This document shows positions 43,567 through 52,576 of a DNA stretch of 64,000 bases, in pieces (the stretch's first letter is position 1; every line of letters begins with the position of its first letter). Location of the stretch: contig NZ_CP119792.1 in the NCBI RefSeq assembly GCF_029338295.1, forward strand, positions 496,001 through 560,000. The letters are read 5' to 3'. The notes under the pieces are model-generated. The model worked only from the letters and a program-made list of their open reading frames with translations, was not told the DNA's origin and did not search any database. Origin of the DNA: Haladaptatus sp. QDMS2 (GTDB taxonomy: Archaea; Halobacteriota; Halobacteria; Halobacteriales; Halococcaceae). A program made the translations under genes and the position numbers.

Positions 43567-43748
43567 ACCCGTTCGAACCCGTTCGACGCGCGATGCAGTC
43601 TACTGGGATTCAGTGCTTGGGTCTCAAACCCCGACCAGATCCCGGCATCGAACTCGTGACAGTGCCGCCCGTGGACAGTCTCTCCTGGTGGGATTCGTCG
43701 GCGCAAGTGATGGACAGGGCGAGCCAAGCTATACACGGTGAACATTCC

Positions 43749-44393
43749 ATGGCAGACGTAGAAACATTCGACCAACCGATGACGATTCGTGGACTGGCCG
43801 CAGACAGCAGACAACTCGCTGGCGGCTTCTTCCTCGTGCTCGCCGCTCAGTTCATGACGGTCATCATGCTCGCCGCGGCGATGGCTCCCGGCTACAACTT
43901 CAATACGGCTGCAATCAGTGACCTCGGGGTCATCTCGGAGACGGCGCTCCTCTTCAACGCCTCGCTCGTCGTGGTCGGGATATTCAACATCGTCGGCGGG
44001 TATTTCTTCTATCGAATTCACGGGAAGCGCTGGCTCTTGGCCATCTTTACGGTTGCCGGCATCGGTGCACTCGGCGCGGGCGTCTTCCCGCTCGACACGG
44101 GTGGGCTACACGGTCTGTTCGCGCTCGTTGCGTTCCTGTTCTTCAATCTCCAGGCGATTGGGAGCGCTACTCGACTCACGGGTGCGATGCGGGTGTTGTC
44201 TCTGCTTGCCGGGATTCTCGGACTCGTTTTCGTCGTCCTCATGGCGATTGGCGACGCCGGAAACACGGCCGTGTTCGGTCCGATCGGCCACGGAGGGACC
44301 GAGCGCATGATTGTCTATCCAGTCATGCTCTGGATGGTCGCACTCGGTGGGTACCTCTTCGGCACGGATTCTAGTGCCGTACAACCAAATTGA
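43749..44393 (+). CDS. DUF998-family membrane protein
   Basis: 214 residues with six helices. The DUF998 pattern is present: an initial GGFFLVLAAQFMTVIMLA, PGYNFNTAAISDLGVIS with its conserved S-D-L-G after the first loop, VFPLDTGGLHGLFAL and GHGGTERMIVYPVMLW. The family has no firm function. The ATG at 43749 is chosen; the earlier in-frame region is shadow. Monocistronic. Confidence 0.83.
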   Translation: MADVETFDQPMTIRGLAADSRQLAGGFFLVLAAQFMTVIMLAAAMAPGYNFNTAAISDLGVISETALLFNASLVVVGIFNIVGGYFFYRIHGKRWLLAIFTVAGIGALGAGVFPLDTGGLHGLFALVAFLFFNLQAIGSATRLTGAMRVLSLLAGILGLVFVVLMAIGDAGNTAVFGPIGHGGTERMIVYPVMLWMVALGGYLFGTDSSAVQPN

Positions 44394-44815
44394 TTTTTGA
44401 GACTGACTAATCCAACTCTCGCTCCAGAATCGTCCTATTTCTCAGAAGACAACATGCGGCGAAACGTGAGCATGCTGTCGATTCACATACTCTTTCCGTG
44501 ACGAATTCCTGGACCATTGGCCGAAGAATTTATTAAAATACAACACCATACTAAACCGTCCTGTGTATTTTGCAGGACAGAGGCCCGGCACTCCCAATCG
44601 CCACACCTCCCCAACCAGGTGCGGTGATTCGTGGAACCCCGGAGTTTCTCCCCCCTTCCCCCTCGGTTGGCCCCTGTCCGGGTACTACACATGTCTTGTG
44701 AGGGGATATATGTTGGTGTATCCACAGCTGATATGTTATCGTACGCGCCAAAACCGACGGTTAAACTGTTTATTCAACAGCTAAATACTGTGAAAAATAT
44801 AAATGCGTCGGGAAT
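44394..44815. other. Intergenic region with promoter-like tract and inverted repeats
   Basis: About 420 bases without a credible gene. TTATTAAAATAC at 44529-44540 looks like a TATA region. About 20 bases further an inverted repeat GTCCTG...CAGGAC (44558-44578) begins a GC-rich, C-tract-containing stretch (to about 44705) with CTCCCCCCTTCCCCCTCGG, then AT-rich DNA again. It could be a small RNA gene or the remnant of a mobile element. Confidence 0.4.
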
Positions 44816-45298
44816 TCAAAATTCCAGTTCGCCAAAGGGTTGTGCGTAATGGTTGGCGACGATTTCTGAACTGAGCAGCTCGAGGCCGAGGTCAGTGAGC
44901 TTGTTAGTCATCTCTGCGAGGTCGCTCGTGTTCGTCGCGATTGCTTCGATTTAGAGATTGCGCTGACTCGTGAGCATCTCACGAACGTCGATTACGCCGG
45001 GTACCGACAGTGCCTGCTTTGCGAGTGTGTTTCGGTCACGGGCGGGCGCGGTGGCGACGAACAGGGTGCGGAGGGTAAACCCGGCCTTTTCATAGTCGAG
45101 TTTTGGGTTGTACCCTTCGATGATGCCGTGATTTTCGAGATTGGCGATGCGGTTGCGAACGGTACTCGCAGAGACGCCGACTTCGGCTGCAATCTCGCTT
45201 GCGGTGGTGTTTCGGGCGTCTCGCTGCAGTGCGTAGAGGACACCGCGGTCGACGTCGTCGAGGACGTACTGGGTATCGGGGTTGGTTTCCGGCGCCAT
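44816..45298 (-). pseudogene. Lrp/AsnC-family regulator interrupted by an in-frame TAA
   Basis: The first 115 codons form a normal Lrp/AsnC protein: VLDDVDRGVLYALQRDARNTTASEIAAEVGVSASTVRNRIANLENHGIIEGY (winged helix) and the start of the RAM domain ending MLTSQRNL. TAA then occurs at 44951-44953, after which the same frame continues for 44 more codons with the rest of the domain (IEAIATNTSDLAEMTNKLTDLG; SSEIVANHYAQPFGELEF). In relatives a tyrosine-type residue is expected at the stop, so one base change (TAC or TAT to TAA) explains it. Either a recent pseudogene or a sequencing error. Confidence 0.75.
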
Positions 45299-45370
45299 CG
45301 ATGGTTCTGAATGAGTGCCCACCCACATGAACGTTGGTGGCGTTCGCCCCGTGCTTTCAAGCGTACGCGG

Positions 45371-46030
45371 TCAAAAGAGGGGAGCTTCGTTTGGTGTGGG
45401 TTCTGCAGGCGTGTTTTCTGCGTCCTCCTGTAGCAGTTCGATAACGAAGACGGCTCCAGTCGGGTCGTTGTCTTCGACCCATACGTCACCGCCGACGGCG
45501 CGCACCATCGTGTCGACGAAGAATAGTCCGAACCCACCGCTCGGTCGACCCGAGTGACCACGGCGAAACACGGCCTCCTTCTGGTCGTCTGCAATTCCCG
45601 TTCCCGTATCGGCAATTCGTGTCCTGACGGTTCCCAGCTGTTCGTCCGTTTCGACGGTCACGGTCACCTGGAGTTTCTCCGTATCGTTGTGGCGAATGAC
45701 GTTCGTGAGGACGTTTCCGATGACCTCACTCAGCAAGTCGTTTCCTCTCGCGTGGACGTCGGGAGGAACGTCCGTCTCGAAGGTCACGTCCGGATATGTC
45801 GAGCGCACGCGTGTCACCTCTTCATCGATTCGCTCTGAGAGATTGACGCTCGTCAGTGGGACCGTCGAACTCCCAATCACCGTCTGGATAATCGTGGATA
45901 CCCGTTGGACGATATCGACGACATCGTTCGACCACCGTACGATGGTTTCTGCGTGCCTGCGGTCCTCGCCCGAGTCGAGTCGTTCGACCAGATGTTCCGC
46001 ACATCCGCGGATGACGGTCATGCCGTTCAC
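45371..46030 (-). CDS. Truncated histidine kinase: ATPase domain without sensor or phospho-acceptor His
   Basis: 219 residues. The C-terminal HATPase_c domain is intact: N-box VIGNVLTNVIRHN, G1 IADTGTGIADDQ, G2 RRGHSGRPSGGFGLFFV. The N-terminus begins at GMTVIRGCAEHL, which in haloarchaeal kinases follows the H-box RHxLRN, so the acceptor histidine and all sensory domains are missing. The GTG at 46030 overlaps the TGA of the DUF58 gene, so the remnant is now coupled to that operon. Probably a decaying gene, although a free ATPase domain cannot be excluded. Confidence 0.7.
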   Translation of the reverse strand: MNGMTVIRGCAEHLVERLDSGEDRRHAETIVRWSNDVVDIVQRVSTIIQTVIGSSTVPLTSVNLSERIDEEVTRVRSTYPDVTFETDVPPDVHARGNDLLSEVIGNVLTNVIRHNDTEKLQVTVTVETDEQLGTVRTRIADTGTGIADDQKEAVFRRGHSGRPSGGFGLFFVDTMVRAVGGDVWVEDNDPTGAVFVIELLQEDAENTPAEPTPNEAPLF

Positions 46031-47451
46031 GCCCGCGCCTGTCGCCGAGTGGTCAACAGCGCAGCGAGTCGGTCGCCCGGTGCGACCTCGAAGGCTTCGA
46101 CCCGCGAGAGATTCGAGAGTTCGCGGCGCAGGTCTTCGAATTCAACGTAGCGTTCGTAGGCGGCTTCCATGTCGGCGAGGCCGCCCGGTTCGAACAGGAC
46201 GGTGGGCGTGAGGAACACGAGAACGTGGTCGTCGCCGCGCTGGGCGAGTTTTACGGTTTCACGCAGTTCGACCGGATTCGAGTCGTCGGCGAGGATGACC
46301 GTCCAGACGGTTCCTTTGAGCCGCCTGATGTGCGTGCGGGCGGTGGCGAACAGGGGGTCGGAATCGATACGCTGGATGTAGGTCGTAGTGTTCGCGAAGT
46401 AGGGGTGGAGCGTCTGTCCGAACGCGGAGTCGTCGTCTGAAAGCTGGCTCGCCTGCTGACGTGCGGTCGCGGGGTCGTGGCTGTGAGTTGCACTTCCTGT
46501 GTCCGCCTCCGTGGGTTCTAAGTCGAATAGCCACGACCGGATGGCGCGGTAGTGGCTCGCCATCGACGCGGGCGCGTCAGCGTTCGTCACGCCTCCGTCG
46601 CCGACGGTATAGAGGCCGATGTGGTCGTTGTACTGGTTCGCGTTGGCTACGAACGAGGCGGCCACCTCGCGGACGTAGTCGAGTTTTCGCTCGCCCTCGT
46701 GGCCCGTGGCCATCGTCCCCCGGTGGTCGAGGAGCAGGGCCATCGTGCGGTCGGTTTCTGCCTCGTACTGCCTGACAAAGGGGCTGTTCAGCCGTGCGGT
46801 TGCCTTCCAGTCGATGTCGTGGGCCGCGTCGCTCGCCTGGTACTCGCGGAGTTCTGCGGGGTCGAGGCCGGTGCCGCTCTTTCCGGCTTTGTGCTCGCCG
46901 TAGGCCGCAGCCGTCTCGACGCCGCCCTGCCCGACGTGGAGGTTCGTAGGCGTGCGGGGTTCGACCGTCACCGTGAGCTGTGGCCCACGCGAGAGGGTTT
47001 CGCGAAAGAGGCCGTGGTCGTCGGTCGCGGTGAGCGTGGGCGCGTCGAACTCGAAGCGGCCGGCGACGCCCCACTCGACGTCGAAAGTGGTGCTGGCGCG
47101 TTCGACCGTCGAGATATCCAGTGCTCGCTCGGGGGCAGACGAACCGGTCGCCGTGAGGGGAGGATTCGCCTCGACGGTGAGCGAGAGCGGGGTCCGTTGG
47201 GTGCGCGTCGCGGTGAGCGTGACCTGTACGGGCTGGTCGGTTGGAGTTCGCGAGCGAGAGACGCGCTGGTCTACGGTGAGCGTCTCTTCGGTTTTGACGA
47301 GCGCCCGAAGAAAGACGTACTGCTTGGCGAGGAGCCACGCGCCGACGCCTGCGGCCCCGAGGAGGAACCACGGCTGGTCGGCGACGACCGCGAGGAGGGC
47401 GAGGAATCCACCGAGAGCAGACACCTCGACGAACCGGCGCGTGACCTGCAT
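46027..47451 (-). CDS. DUF58-domain membrane protein
   Basis: 474 residues. Two N-terminal helices (about 8-45), a beta-sandwich region, and the DUF58 motif LREYQASDAAHDIDWKATARLNSPFVRQYEAE (about 205-235), then a vWA-like fold with MALLLDHRGTM and VWTVILADDS. DUF58 proteins are partners of MoxR ATPases; here moxR is at 13302, over 30 kb away. It is divergent from the DUF4129-type gene (47555), with 103 bases between. The ATG at 47451 starts the protein just before the first helix. Confidence 0.85.
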   Translation of the reverse strand: MQVTRRFVEVSALGGFLALLAVVADQPWFLLGAAGVGAWLLAKQYVFLRALVKTEETLTVDQRVSRSRTPTDQPVQVTLTATRTQRTPLSLTVEANPPLTATGSSAPERALDISTVERASTTFDVEWGVAGRFEFDAPTLTATDDHGLFRETLSRGPQLTVTVEPRTPTNLHVGQGGVETAAAYGEHKAGKSGTGLDPAELREYQASDAAHDIDWKATARLNSPFVRQYEAETDRTMALLLDHRGTMATGHEGERKLDYVREVAASFVANANQYNDHIGLYTVGDGGVTNADAPASMASHYRAIRSWLFDLEPTEADTGSATHSHDPATARQQASQLSDDDSAFGQTLHPYFANTTTYIQRIDSDPLFATARTHIRRLKGTVWTVILADDSNPVELRETVKLAQRGDDHVLVFLTPTVLFEPGGLADMEAAYERYVEFEDLRRELSNLSRVEAFEVAPGDRLAALLTTRRQARA

Positions 47452-47524
47452 TACGCAGACAGAGAGGGGGCCGATAGTTGAAGATACTGGTCCCGTCACG
47501 GAGCGAGAAAGTCCGAGCAGAAGA

Positions 47525-47532
47525 CGTTTTAT
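47525..47532 (+). promoter_or_regulatory. Predicted TATA box for the DUF4129-type gene
   Basis: CGTTTTAT lies about 27 bases before the GTG at 47555. It decides that GTG as start of a leaderless mRNA. Confidence 0.5.
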
Positions 47533-47554
47533 CCTCGACTGTGAGGATGCACTC

Positions 47555-49687
47555 GTGATTCGTGGGTCTCCCCGTGCACTCTGTCTCGCCCTGCTGGTCG
47601 TCTGTGCGACCGTGAGCCCGGCGATTCTTGGCGTCGCGCCCGCGGTCGGGACGGCACTCGCCCAGGAGGAGACCCCAACGCCGACGAACAATTCGAGCCT
47701 GCGCCACGAGGATCCCGCCGAGTTGAACAAATCCGGGGACTTACAACGCCTCCAGGGCTGGCTCGCGGGGCGCATGGGCACCGTCGTCATCGACTGTACC
47801 CAGGGCGTGCAGGTGGGGAACTACGACGCCTGTGAGCAAATGGACGAAGATTACCCCGACTGGCTCGACAAGTACGTCGACGTCGCGGGCGACACACAGA
47901 CCGAGCGCGACGACAACGCGACTGATGCGTTCGAGGAGACGCGCCAACAGCAACAGAACCTCTCGAACGACGTCCAGGAGTTCCGCGAGACCAAAGACGA
48001 GTACGAGCAGGCCCGCGAGAGCGGGGACGTGTACCGAGCGCGGCAACTCGCCCGCGAACTCAACCGTCTCGCCCAGGATGTGAATTCGACGAGCGACGAC
48101 CTCATCCGCAACTACGGGACGATTTCGAACAATACGGACGTTAATTTGAATGAGTCTGCGACGACGGTGGATTCGATTCGCACCAATGTGACGGACACCG
48201 CAGATGAGGTGCAAGTCGAGCAGTTCACGAACACGACGCTGACCGTCGAGGCGGCAGACGAGCAAATCTCGTTTCTCGACCCACTCGACGCGACTGGGCG
48301 ATTGACGACCGAGGACGGGGAGGCGCTCGCAGACCAGACCGTGCGTTTCCAGATTGGGGGCCAGACCGTCGAGACGACGACGGATGGGAACGGGGAGTTT
48401 GCGTTGACCTACAGGCCGACGACGCTCGCGCTGGATACTTCGGAGGTGACGCTTCGCTACGTGCCGAACAACACCTCGCTGTACTGGGGCTCACAGGCGT
48501 CCCTGCCCGTCGACGTCGAGCAGGTGAACTCCGAGATGACCGTCTCGCGAGAGCCAGAGTCGGTGGCCTTTGGCGACAATCTCTCCGTGCGTGGGTCGGT
48601 CGCCGTGGAGGAGACTGGTGCGCCGAACGTGCCCGTGGTCGTCTCTGTCGATGGGGTTCCCGTGGGACGCACGCAGACCGACGGTGAGGGGAACTACGAA
48701 CTCGAAGCGGCGCTGCCTGCGGACATCGAAGACGGAAATCAGACGGTTCGGGCGTCGCTGCCGTTGACTGAGCAAGCACTCGCGAGCAGTGAGGCCACCG
48801 CGCCGATTACGGTGACGACGACGAACACGACACTGTCTGTTTCCGGAGAGCAGGCCGGCCCGCGTGCGGTTCGTGCCTCGGGTGTGCTGCGGACGGCTGA
48901 TGGGCGTCCCGTGGCGAATCAGTCTGTCGAACTTCGGGTGAACGGGACGACGGTTGGCGAGGCAGTCACAGATGGGTCTGGTCGGTACATGAAGACGGTG
49001 AACGCGCCCGGTGTCGCCGAGGAGAACGCGACCGTCGCGCTTGTCGCCCGGTTCGACGGGCAGGGGACGAACCTCGAAGCTTCTGCCGCGGAGGATGAGG
49101 TTGCACTGGTCGCAGGAGGTTCGAGTGGTGGGGCTGGAGGACCCGTCCAGAACCTGTTCGGCAATACGACCGACGCCGTACTCGACCTCGTTGGCTTCCT
49201 CGCGCTCGTGTTGGTGGTCGTGCTCGTTTATCATCGCGACCGTGTATTCGCGTTCGTTCGGGACCTTCGTTCGGGTGATGGGGACTCAGAGAGTGCAGCT
49301 GGAGAAGACGCGGCTGTGGCTGTCGCTGCGGACGTTGACGACTCGGAGCCAGTGGAGCCTGCGGAGCCCACGCCCGAACCACTCACGGTCGCACAGGAGC
49401 AACTCGACGCGGGCGAGACGGACCACGCCGCGATGACGGCCTACAGTCTGGCCCGGACGCGGTTGGCCGAGAAACTGCACATCGACTCTCCGCGCACGCA
49501 CTGGGAGTTCTTCGTGGCCAGTCGCGACCAGCTCGGGGAGGCAGAAGGACGGTTGCTCCAGCACCTCACAGAGGCCTACGAGCAGGCGTCGTTCGCCGCG
49601 GACACACTTCCGGCCTCGGTGGCAAAACAGGCGCTCTCGGCTGCTGCGGAGCTCACGGAGTCGCGCCAGGAATCGCGGGCCGACTGA
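47555..49687 (+). CDS. Secreted multidomain protein with Ig-like repeats and C-terminal DUF4129 domain
   Basis: 710 residues. Signal peptide about 1-37 (ends TALAQ), a coiled-coil, Glu/Gln-rich region (about 100-185), then three carboxypeptidase-regulatory/Ig-like repeats (about 225-530) with LTTEDGEALADQTVRF, VAVEETGAPNVPVVV and VLRTADGRPVANQSVEL. A membrane helix lies near 550-570, followed by an acidic linker and a cytoplasmic DUF4129-type domain (AYSLARTRLAEKLHIDSPRTHWEF). Such proteins accompany MoxR and DUF58 in haloarchaea. The GTG at 47555 fits the TATA spacing; longer frames upstream are antisense shadow of DUF58. An envelope-assembly role is inferred. Confidence 0.82.
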   Translation: MIRGSPRALCLALLVVCATVSPAILGVAPAVGTALAQEETPTPTNNSSLRHEDPAELNKSGDLQRLQGWLAGRMGTVVIDCTQGVQVGNYDACEQMDEDYPDWLDKYVDVAGDTQTERDDNATDAFEETRQQQQNLSNDVQEFRETKDEYEQARESGDVYRARQLARELNRLAQDVNSTSDDLIRNYGTISNNTDVNLNESATTVDSIRTNVTDTADEVQVEQFTNTTLTVEAADEQISFLDPLDATGRLTTEDGEALADQTVRFQIGGQTVETTTDGNGEFALTYRPTTLALDTSEVTLRYVPNNTSLYWGSQASLPVDVEQVNSEMTVSREPESVAFGDNLSVRGSVAVEETGAPNVPVVVSVDGVPVGRTQTDGEGNYELEAALPADIEDGNQTVRASLPLTEQALASSEATAPITVTTTNTTLSVSGEQAGPRAVRASGVLRTADGRPVANQSVELRVNGTTVGEAVTDGSGRYMKTVNAPGVAEENATVALVARFDGQGTNLEASAAEDEVALVAGGSSGGAGGPVQNLFGNTTDAVLDLVGFLALVLVVVLVYHRDRVFAFVRDLRSGDGDSESAAGEDAAVAVAADVDDSEPVEPAEPTPEPLTVAQEQLDAGETDHAAMTAYSLARTRLAEKLHIDSPRTHWEFFVASRDQLGEAEGRLLQHLTEAYEQASFAADTLPASVAKQALSAAAELTESRQESRAD

Positions 49688-49746
49688 CCTGTCTGTTTGG
49701 CTAACACCGACTCCTTTTTGATGCTCTCCTGTTTAGGAGAGTTCAC

Positions 49747-50787
49747 ATGGCTGACGACCGAAGTCTGTGGCTGCTCCTCCCACGTCCGGTCCGCGACCTG
49801 CCTGCGGACCTCGCGGCAGTCGCCGTCTTCGTCGTGCTGACGAATCTGTCTGTGTTTCTCCCGGTCGTCAAGGATACGCCCGTTCGTGTGGTGTTCGGGC
49901 TCGCGTTCGTGCTGTTCCTCCCGGGCTATGCGTTCATCGCGGCGCTGTTTCCAGAGGAAGGTGAGTCGGTGGTCGAGGACGAGGATGGGTGGAACGAGGA
50001 GGACGATGATTCGTTGCTCTCGCGAGACGGTGGCATCGACGGCATCGAGCGCGTGGCGCTTTCCTTCGGCCTGAGCATCGCGATTGTCCCGTTGATTGGG
50101 CTCGTGTTGAACTTCACGCCGTGGGGGATTCGACTGGTTCCGATTATTGTGACGGTGAGTGGGTTTACGCTCGTGGCTGTTGGGGTGGCTGCGGTTCGTC
50201 GTTGGGAGTTGCCCGAGGACGAACGGTTTTCGGTTCCCTACGAGACGTGGCTTGCGAGTGGGCGCGAGGAGCTGTTCAACCCGGAGACGCGGCTCGATAA
50301 GTATCTGAACGTGCTGTTGGTGCTGAGTGTCGTGATTGCGGTGGGGAGTGTGACGTTTGCTGTGGCCGTTCCGAAGGAAGGGGAGCAGTTCACGGAGTTT
50401 TATCTGTTGACCGAGAACGAGACGGGAGATTACGTTGCGGCTGATTATCCCACTGAGTTCGTGCGTGGGGAGTCGAAACCTGTCGTGATTGGCATCGGGA
50501 ATCAAGAACACGAGGTGGAGAACTACACAGTGGTGGTGGAGTTACAGCGAGTTGAGGTGCAGAACAACTCGACGACGGTGTTGGAAGAGCGGGAGTTACG
50601 GCGGTTCGAGACTGGGTTGCCCCACAACGAGACGTGGATGACCGAGTACAACGTTCGCCCCACGATGACCGGTGATCGGTTGCGGTTGGCGTTTCTGCTG
50701 TACGATGGGGAGGCTCCTGCGGAGCCCACGGTGAACAATTCGTATCGGGAGTTACATCTGTGGGTGAACGTCACGTCGGCGCAGTAG
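49747..50787 (+). CDS. DUF1616-family membrane protein
   Basis: 346 residues with four N-terminal helices, a fifth near 190-210, and a C-terminal extracellular beta domain (about 215-345) containing potential glycosylation sites (NET, NYT, NNST). The start PVRDLPADLAAVAVFVVL and VVFGLAFVLFLPGYAFIAALFP are typical of DUF1616, whose genes often border haloarchaeal glycosylation clusters. It lies 59 bases after the DUF4129-type gene and just before the glycan cluster. Function unknown, surface or glycan related. Confidence 0.85.
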   Translation: MADDRSLWLLLPRPVRDLPADLAAVAVFVVLTNLSVFLPVVKDTPVRVVFGLAFVLFLPGYAFIAALFPEEGESVVEDEDGWNEEDDDSLLSRDGGIDGIERVALSFGLSIAIVPLIGLVLNFTPWGIRLVPIIVTVSGFTLVAVGVAAVRRWELPEDERFSVPYETWLASGREELFNPETRLDKYLNVLLVLSVVIAVGSVTFAVAVPKEGEQFTEFYLLTENETGDYVAADYPTEFVRGESKPVVIGIGNQEHEVENYTVVVELQRVEVQNNSTTVLEERELRRFETGLPHNETWMTEYNVRPTMTGDRLRLAFLLYDGEAPAEPTVNNSYRELHLWVNVTSAQ

Positions 50788-50956
50788 TCGGTTTTGAAGC
50801 TTCTGGAGTAAAATTTCTGGATAGTACAATCGTATAATTGTTTTAATACGGATACTCTGCCCTAAAAACATATCACAGTACACTGTAATTTTCATGTCAT
50901 TGTAACAAGAGTTATATTGGTTAGACACAGAGACTGTCTATAATGGTGGGACGTTG

Positions 50957-51091
50957 ATGCGACGCTATCTCAGAGCGGTGCGCGACGCTGCAATCAAATG
51001 CATCTCGTGTAACGCTCCGATATCTCGAACTGTCGAAAACCGATATGTCTGTGTTGAGTGTGGAGTCGCCTGCGTGAAGACTCATCAATAG
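50957..51091 (+). CDS. CxxC zinc-finger microprotein
   Basis: 44 residues, basic N-terminus, then CISC and CVEC pairs separated by 15 residues, with an extra Cys near the end. It is a complete zinc-finger or rubredoxin-knuckle mini-protein of the kind known in haloarchaea, where some affect motility and biofilm formation. The start is the ATG at 50957; no long leader is evident. It ends 11 bases before the glycosyltransferase gene at 51103 and is probably co-transcribed. Target unknown. Confidence 0.6.
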   Translation: MRRYLRAVRDAAIKCISCNAPISRTVENRYVCVECGVACVKTHQ

Positions 51092-51102
51092 TACCCTCAC
51101 AA

Positions 51103-52419
51103 ATGTCCGAGCTATCATCTAACCTGCAAACGAATAAAGGAGAAACTGCCTACAGTCGGCCTGCAGTTGGTCTCATCGCTACCCAAGACAATGGCGATGA
51201 GATTGCAGGAGCGATTCTTCGTGCTCGGCAAAAGGGGCATGAAGCTATCGTGATGGCAGCAGGCGGATCAGCTAATGAGGCAGTAGCGTTTGCCAAAGAA
51301 TTGGGCGCAATTGTTGTAGAACAAGACTTTGCAATGGGGCACTCACGTTCGGGTACGCAACATTGCACCAGCGTTGCCAGAGATGTTGGCTTTCCAGGAG
51401 TTATCCTACACGAAAATCTTTCACAACCTTTGGATTACAAGACCAGTGTCGGAAAACTTCGAGATTCATCTGCCTATGCAATTGAAGGGGAACTATCTAC
51501 AGCGATAGAATCAGAACCCCGCACTTTGGCTGCAATACCGGCGTACAATGAAGAGCAGTCAATTTACCATGTCGTCTCAACTGCACGGGAACATGCTGAT
51601 GAAGTGCTCGTCGTTGACGATGGCAGTACGGACGAGACTGTTGAACGAGCTCGTGAGGCAGGTGCCACCGTGGTTGTTCACGAAGACAATCGAGGATACG
51701 GAGGGGCATTAAAAACAGCCTTCGTCGAGGCCGAACGAGCGGGTGTTGAGTATCTCGTAATTCTCGACGGCGACGGTCAGCACGACGCTTCTGATATTCC
51801 TCGACTCATTGAGAACCAGCAGGATACTCGGTCGGAGATTGTAATTGGGAGTCGGTTTTGTGGGGGTTCGGATACAAAGCTTCCACTGCATCGGTATCTT
51901 GGATTGCGTGTGGTAAATTTCATGACTAACTTGAGCTTTGGCGTTGTTCGGTCGCGCTCTAGAGTTGCAGACACGCAGAGTGGCTTCCGATTGTATACTC
52001 GAAAGGCTATTGGGTCACTTGCGGCAGATGAAACCATTGGCAATCGAATGGGTGCGAGTACTGATATTTTGCATCACGCACATCGGAAACGATACGAGAT
52101 TACGGAGGTTGGAACGACCGTATCGTACGACGTCCAGAACGCAAGTACGCATAATCCTGTTTCTCATGGGATTCATCTAGTGATGAACATTGTTCGGACA
52201 ATTGAGGAGCAAAGACCGATTTCTGTGCTTGGTGTTCCTGGGTTCCTTAGTGCGGTAGTGGGTCTTGGGTTTGCCTACCTTACGTTTTCGAATTTCATCA
52301 ATTCGGGGTTGTTTCCGCTCGGGTTAGCTCTTGTATCCGTGTTTTTCACACTGGCAGGGATTTTCGCGTGCTTCACAGCAATTATTCTACACTCTCTTAA
52401 CCAGCATTTCCCCGACTGA
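51103..52419 (+). CDS. GT2 glycosyltransferase with extra N-terminal domain (dolichyl-phosphate sugar synthase type)
   Basis: 438 residues. Residues about 20-135 form an unusual Rossmann-like domain (VGLIATQDNGDEIAGAILRARQKG; AGGSANEAVAFAKELGAIVVEQ). The GT2 domain runs about 140-350, with AAIPAYNEEQSIYHVV, VLVVDDGSTDETVERA, the DxD motif ILDGDGQHD and the acceptor region SGFRLYTRKA. Two membrane helices close the protein. The core resembles dolichyl-phosphate glucosyl/mannosyltransferases that start glycan assembly (AglJ/AglD-like). The ATG at 51103 follows the microprotein gene. Confidence 0.83.
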   Translation: MSELSSNLQTNKGETAYSRPAVGLIATQDNGDEIAGAILRARQKGHEAIVMAAGGSANEAVAFAKELGAIVVEQDFAMGHSRSGTQHCTSVARDVGFPGVILHENLSQPLDYKTSVGKLRDSSAYAIEGELSTAIESEPRTLAAIPAYNEEQSIYHVVSTAREHADEVLVVDDGSTDETVERAREAGATVVVHEDNRGYGGALKTAFVEAERAGVEYLVILDGDGQHDASDIPRLIENQQDTRSEIVIGSRFCGGSDTKLPLHRYLGLRVVNFMTNLSFGVVRSRSRVADTQSGFRLYTRKAIGSLAADETIGNRMGASTDILHHAHRKRYEITEVGTTVSYDVQNASTHNPVSHGIHLVMNIVRTIEEQRPISVLGVPGFLSAVVGLGFAYLTFSNFINSGLFPLGLALVSVFFTLAGIFACFTAIILHSLNQHFPD

Positions 52420-52576
52420 TTGAGTGGAGATGAATATGCAGGACTTCTTCGTTTTCAAATTATTATCGGTCTCAACCAGAAAATATGGACAAGTAGAAGG
52501 ACGTGGGCTATTGCATACTACTGTTATATCGGTTAGAAGTTACCTATTCTTCAAACTCATTTATTGGTTTTCACCA

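Noticed and set aside
46952..47554. N-terminal extension of the DUF4129-type protein
   Set aside because: The extension is antisense to the DUF58 gene. A TATA box and signal peptide place the real start at the GTG at 47555.
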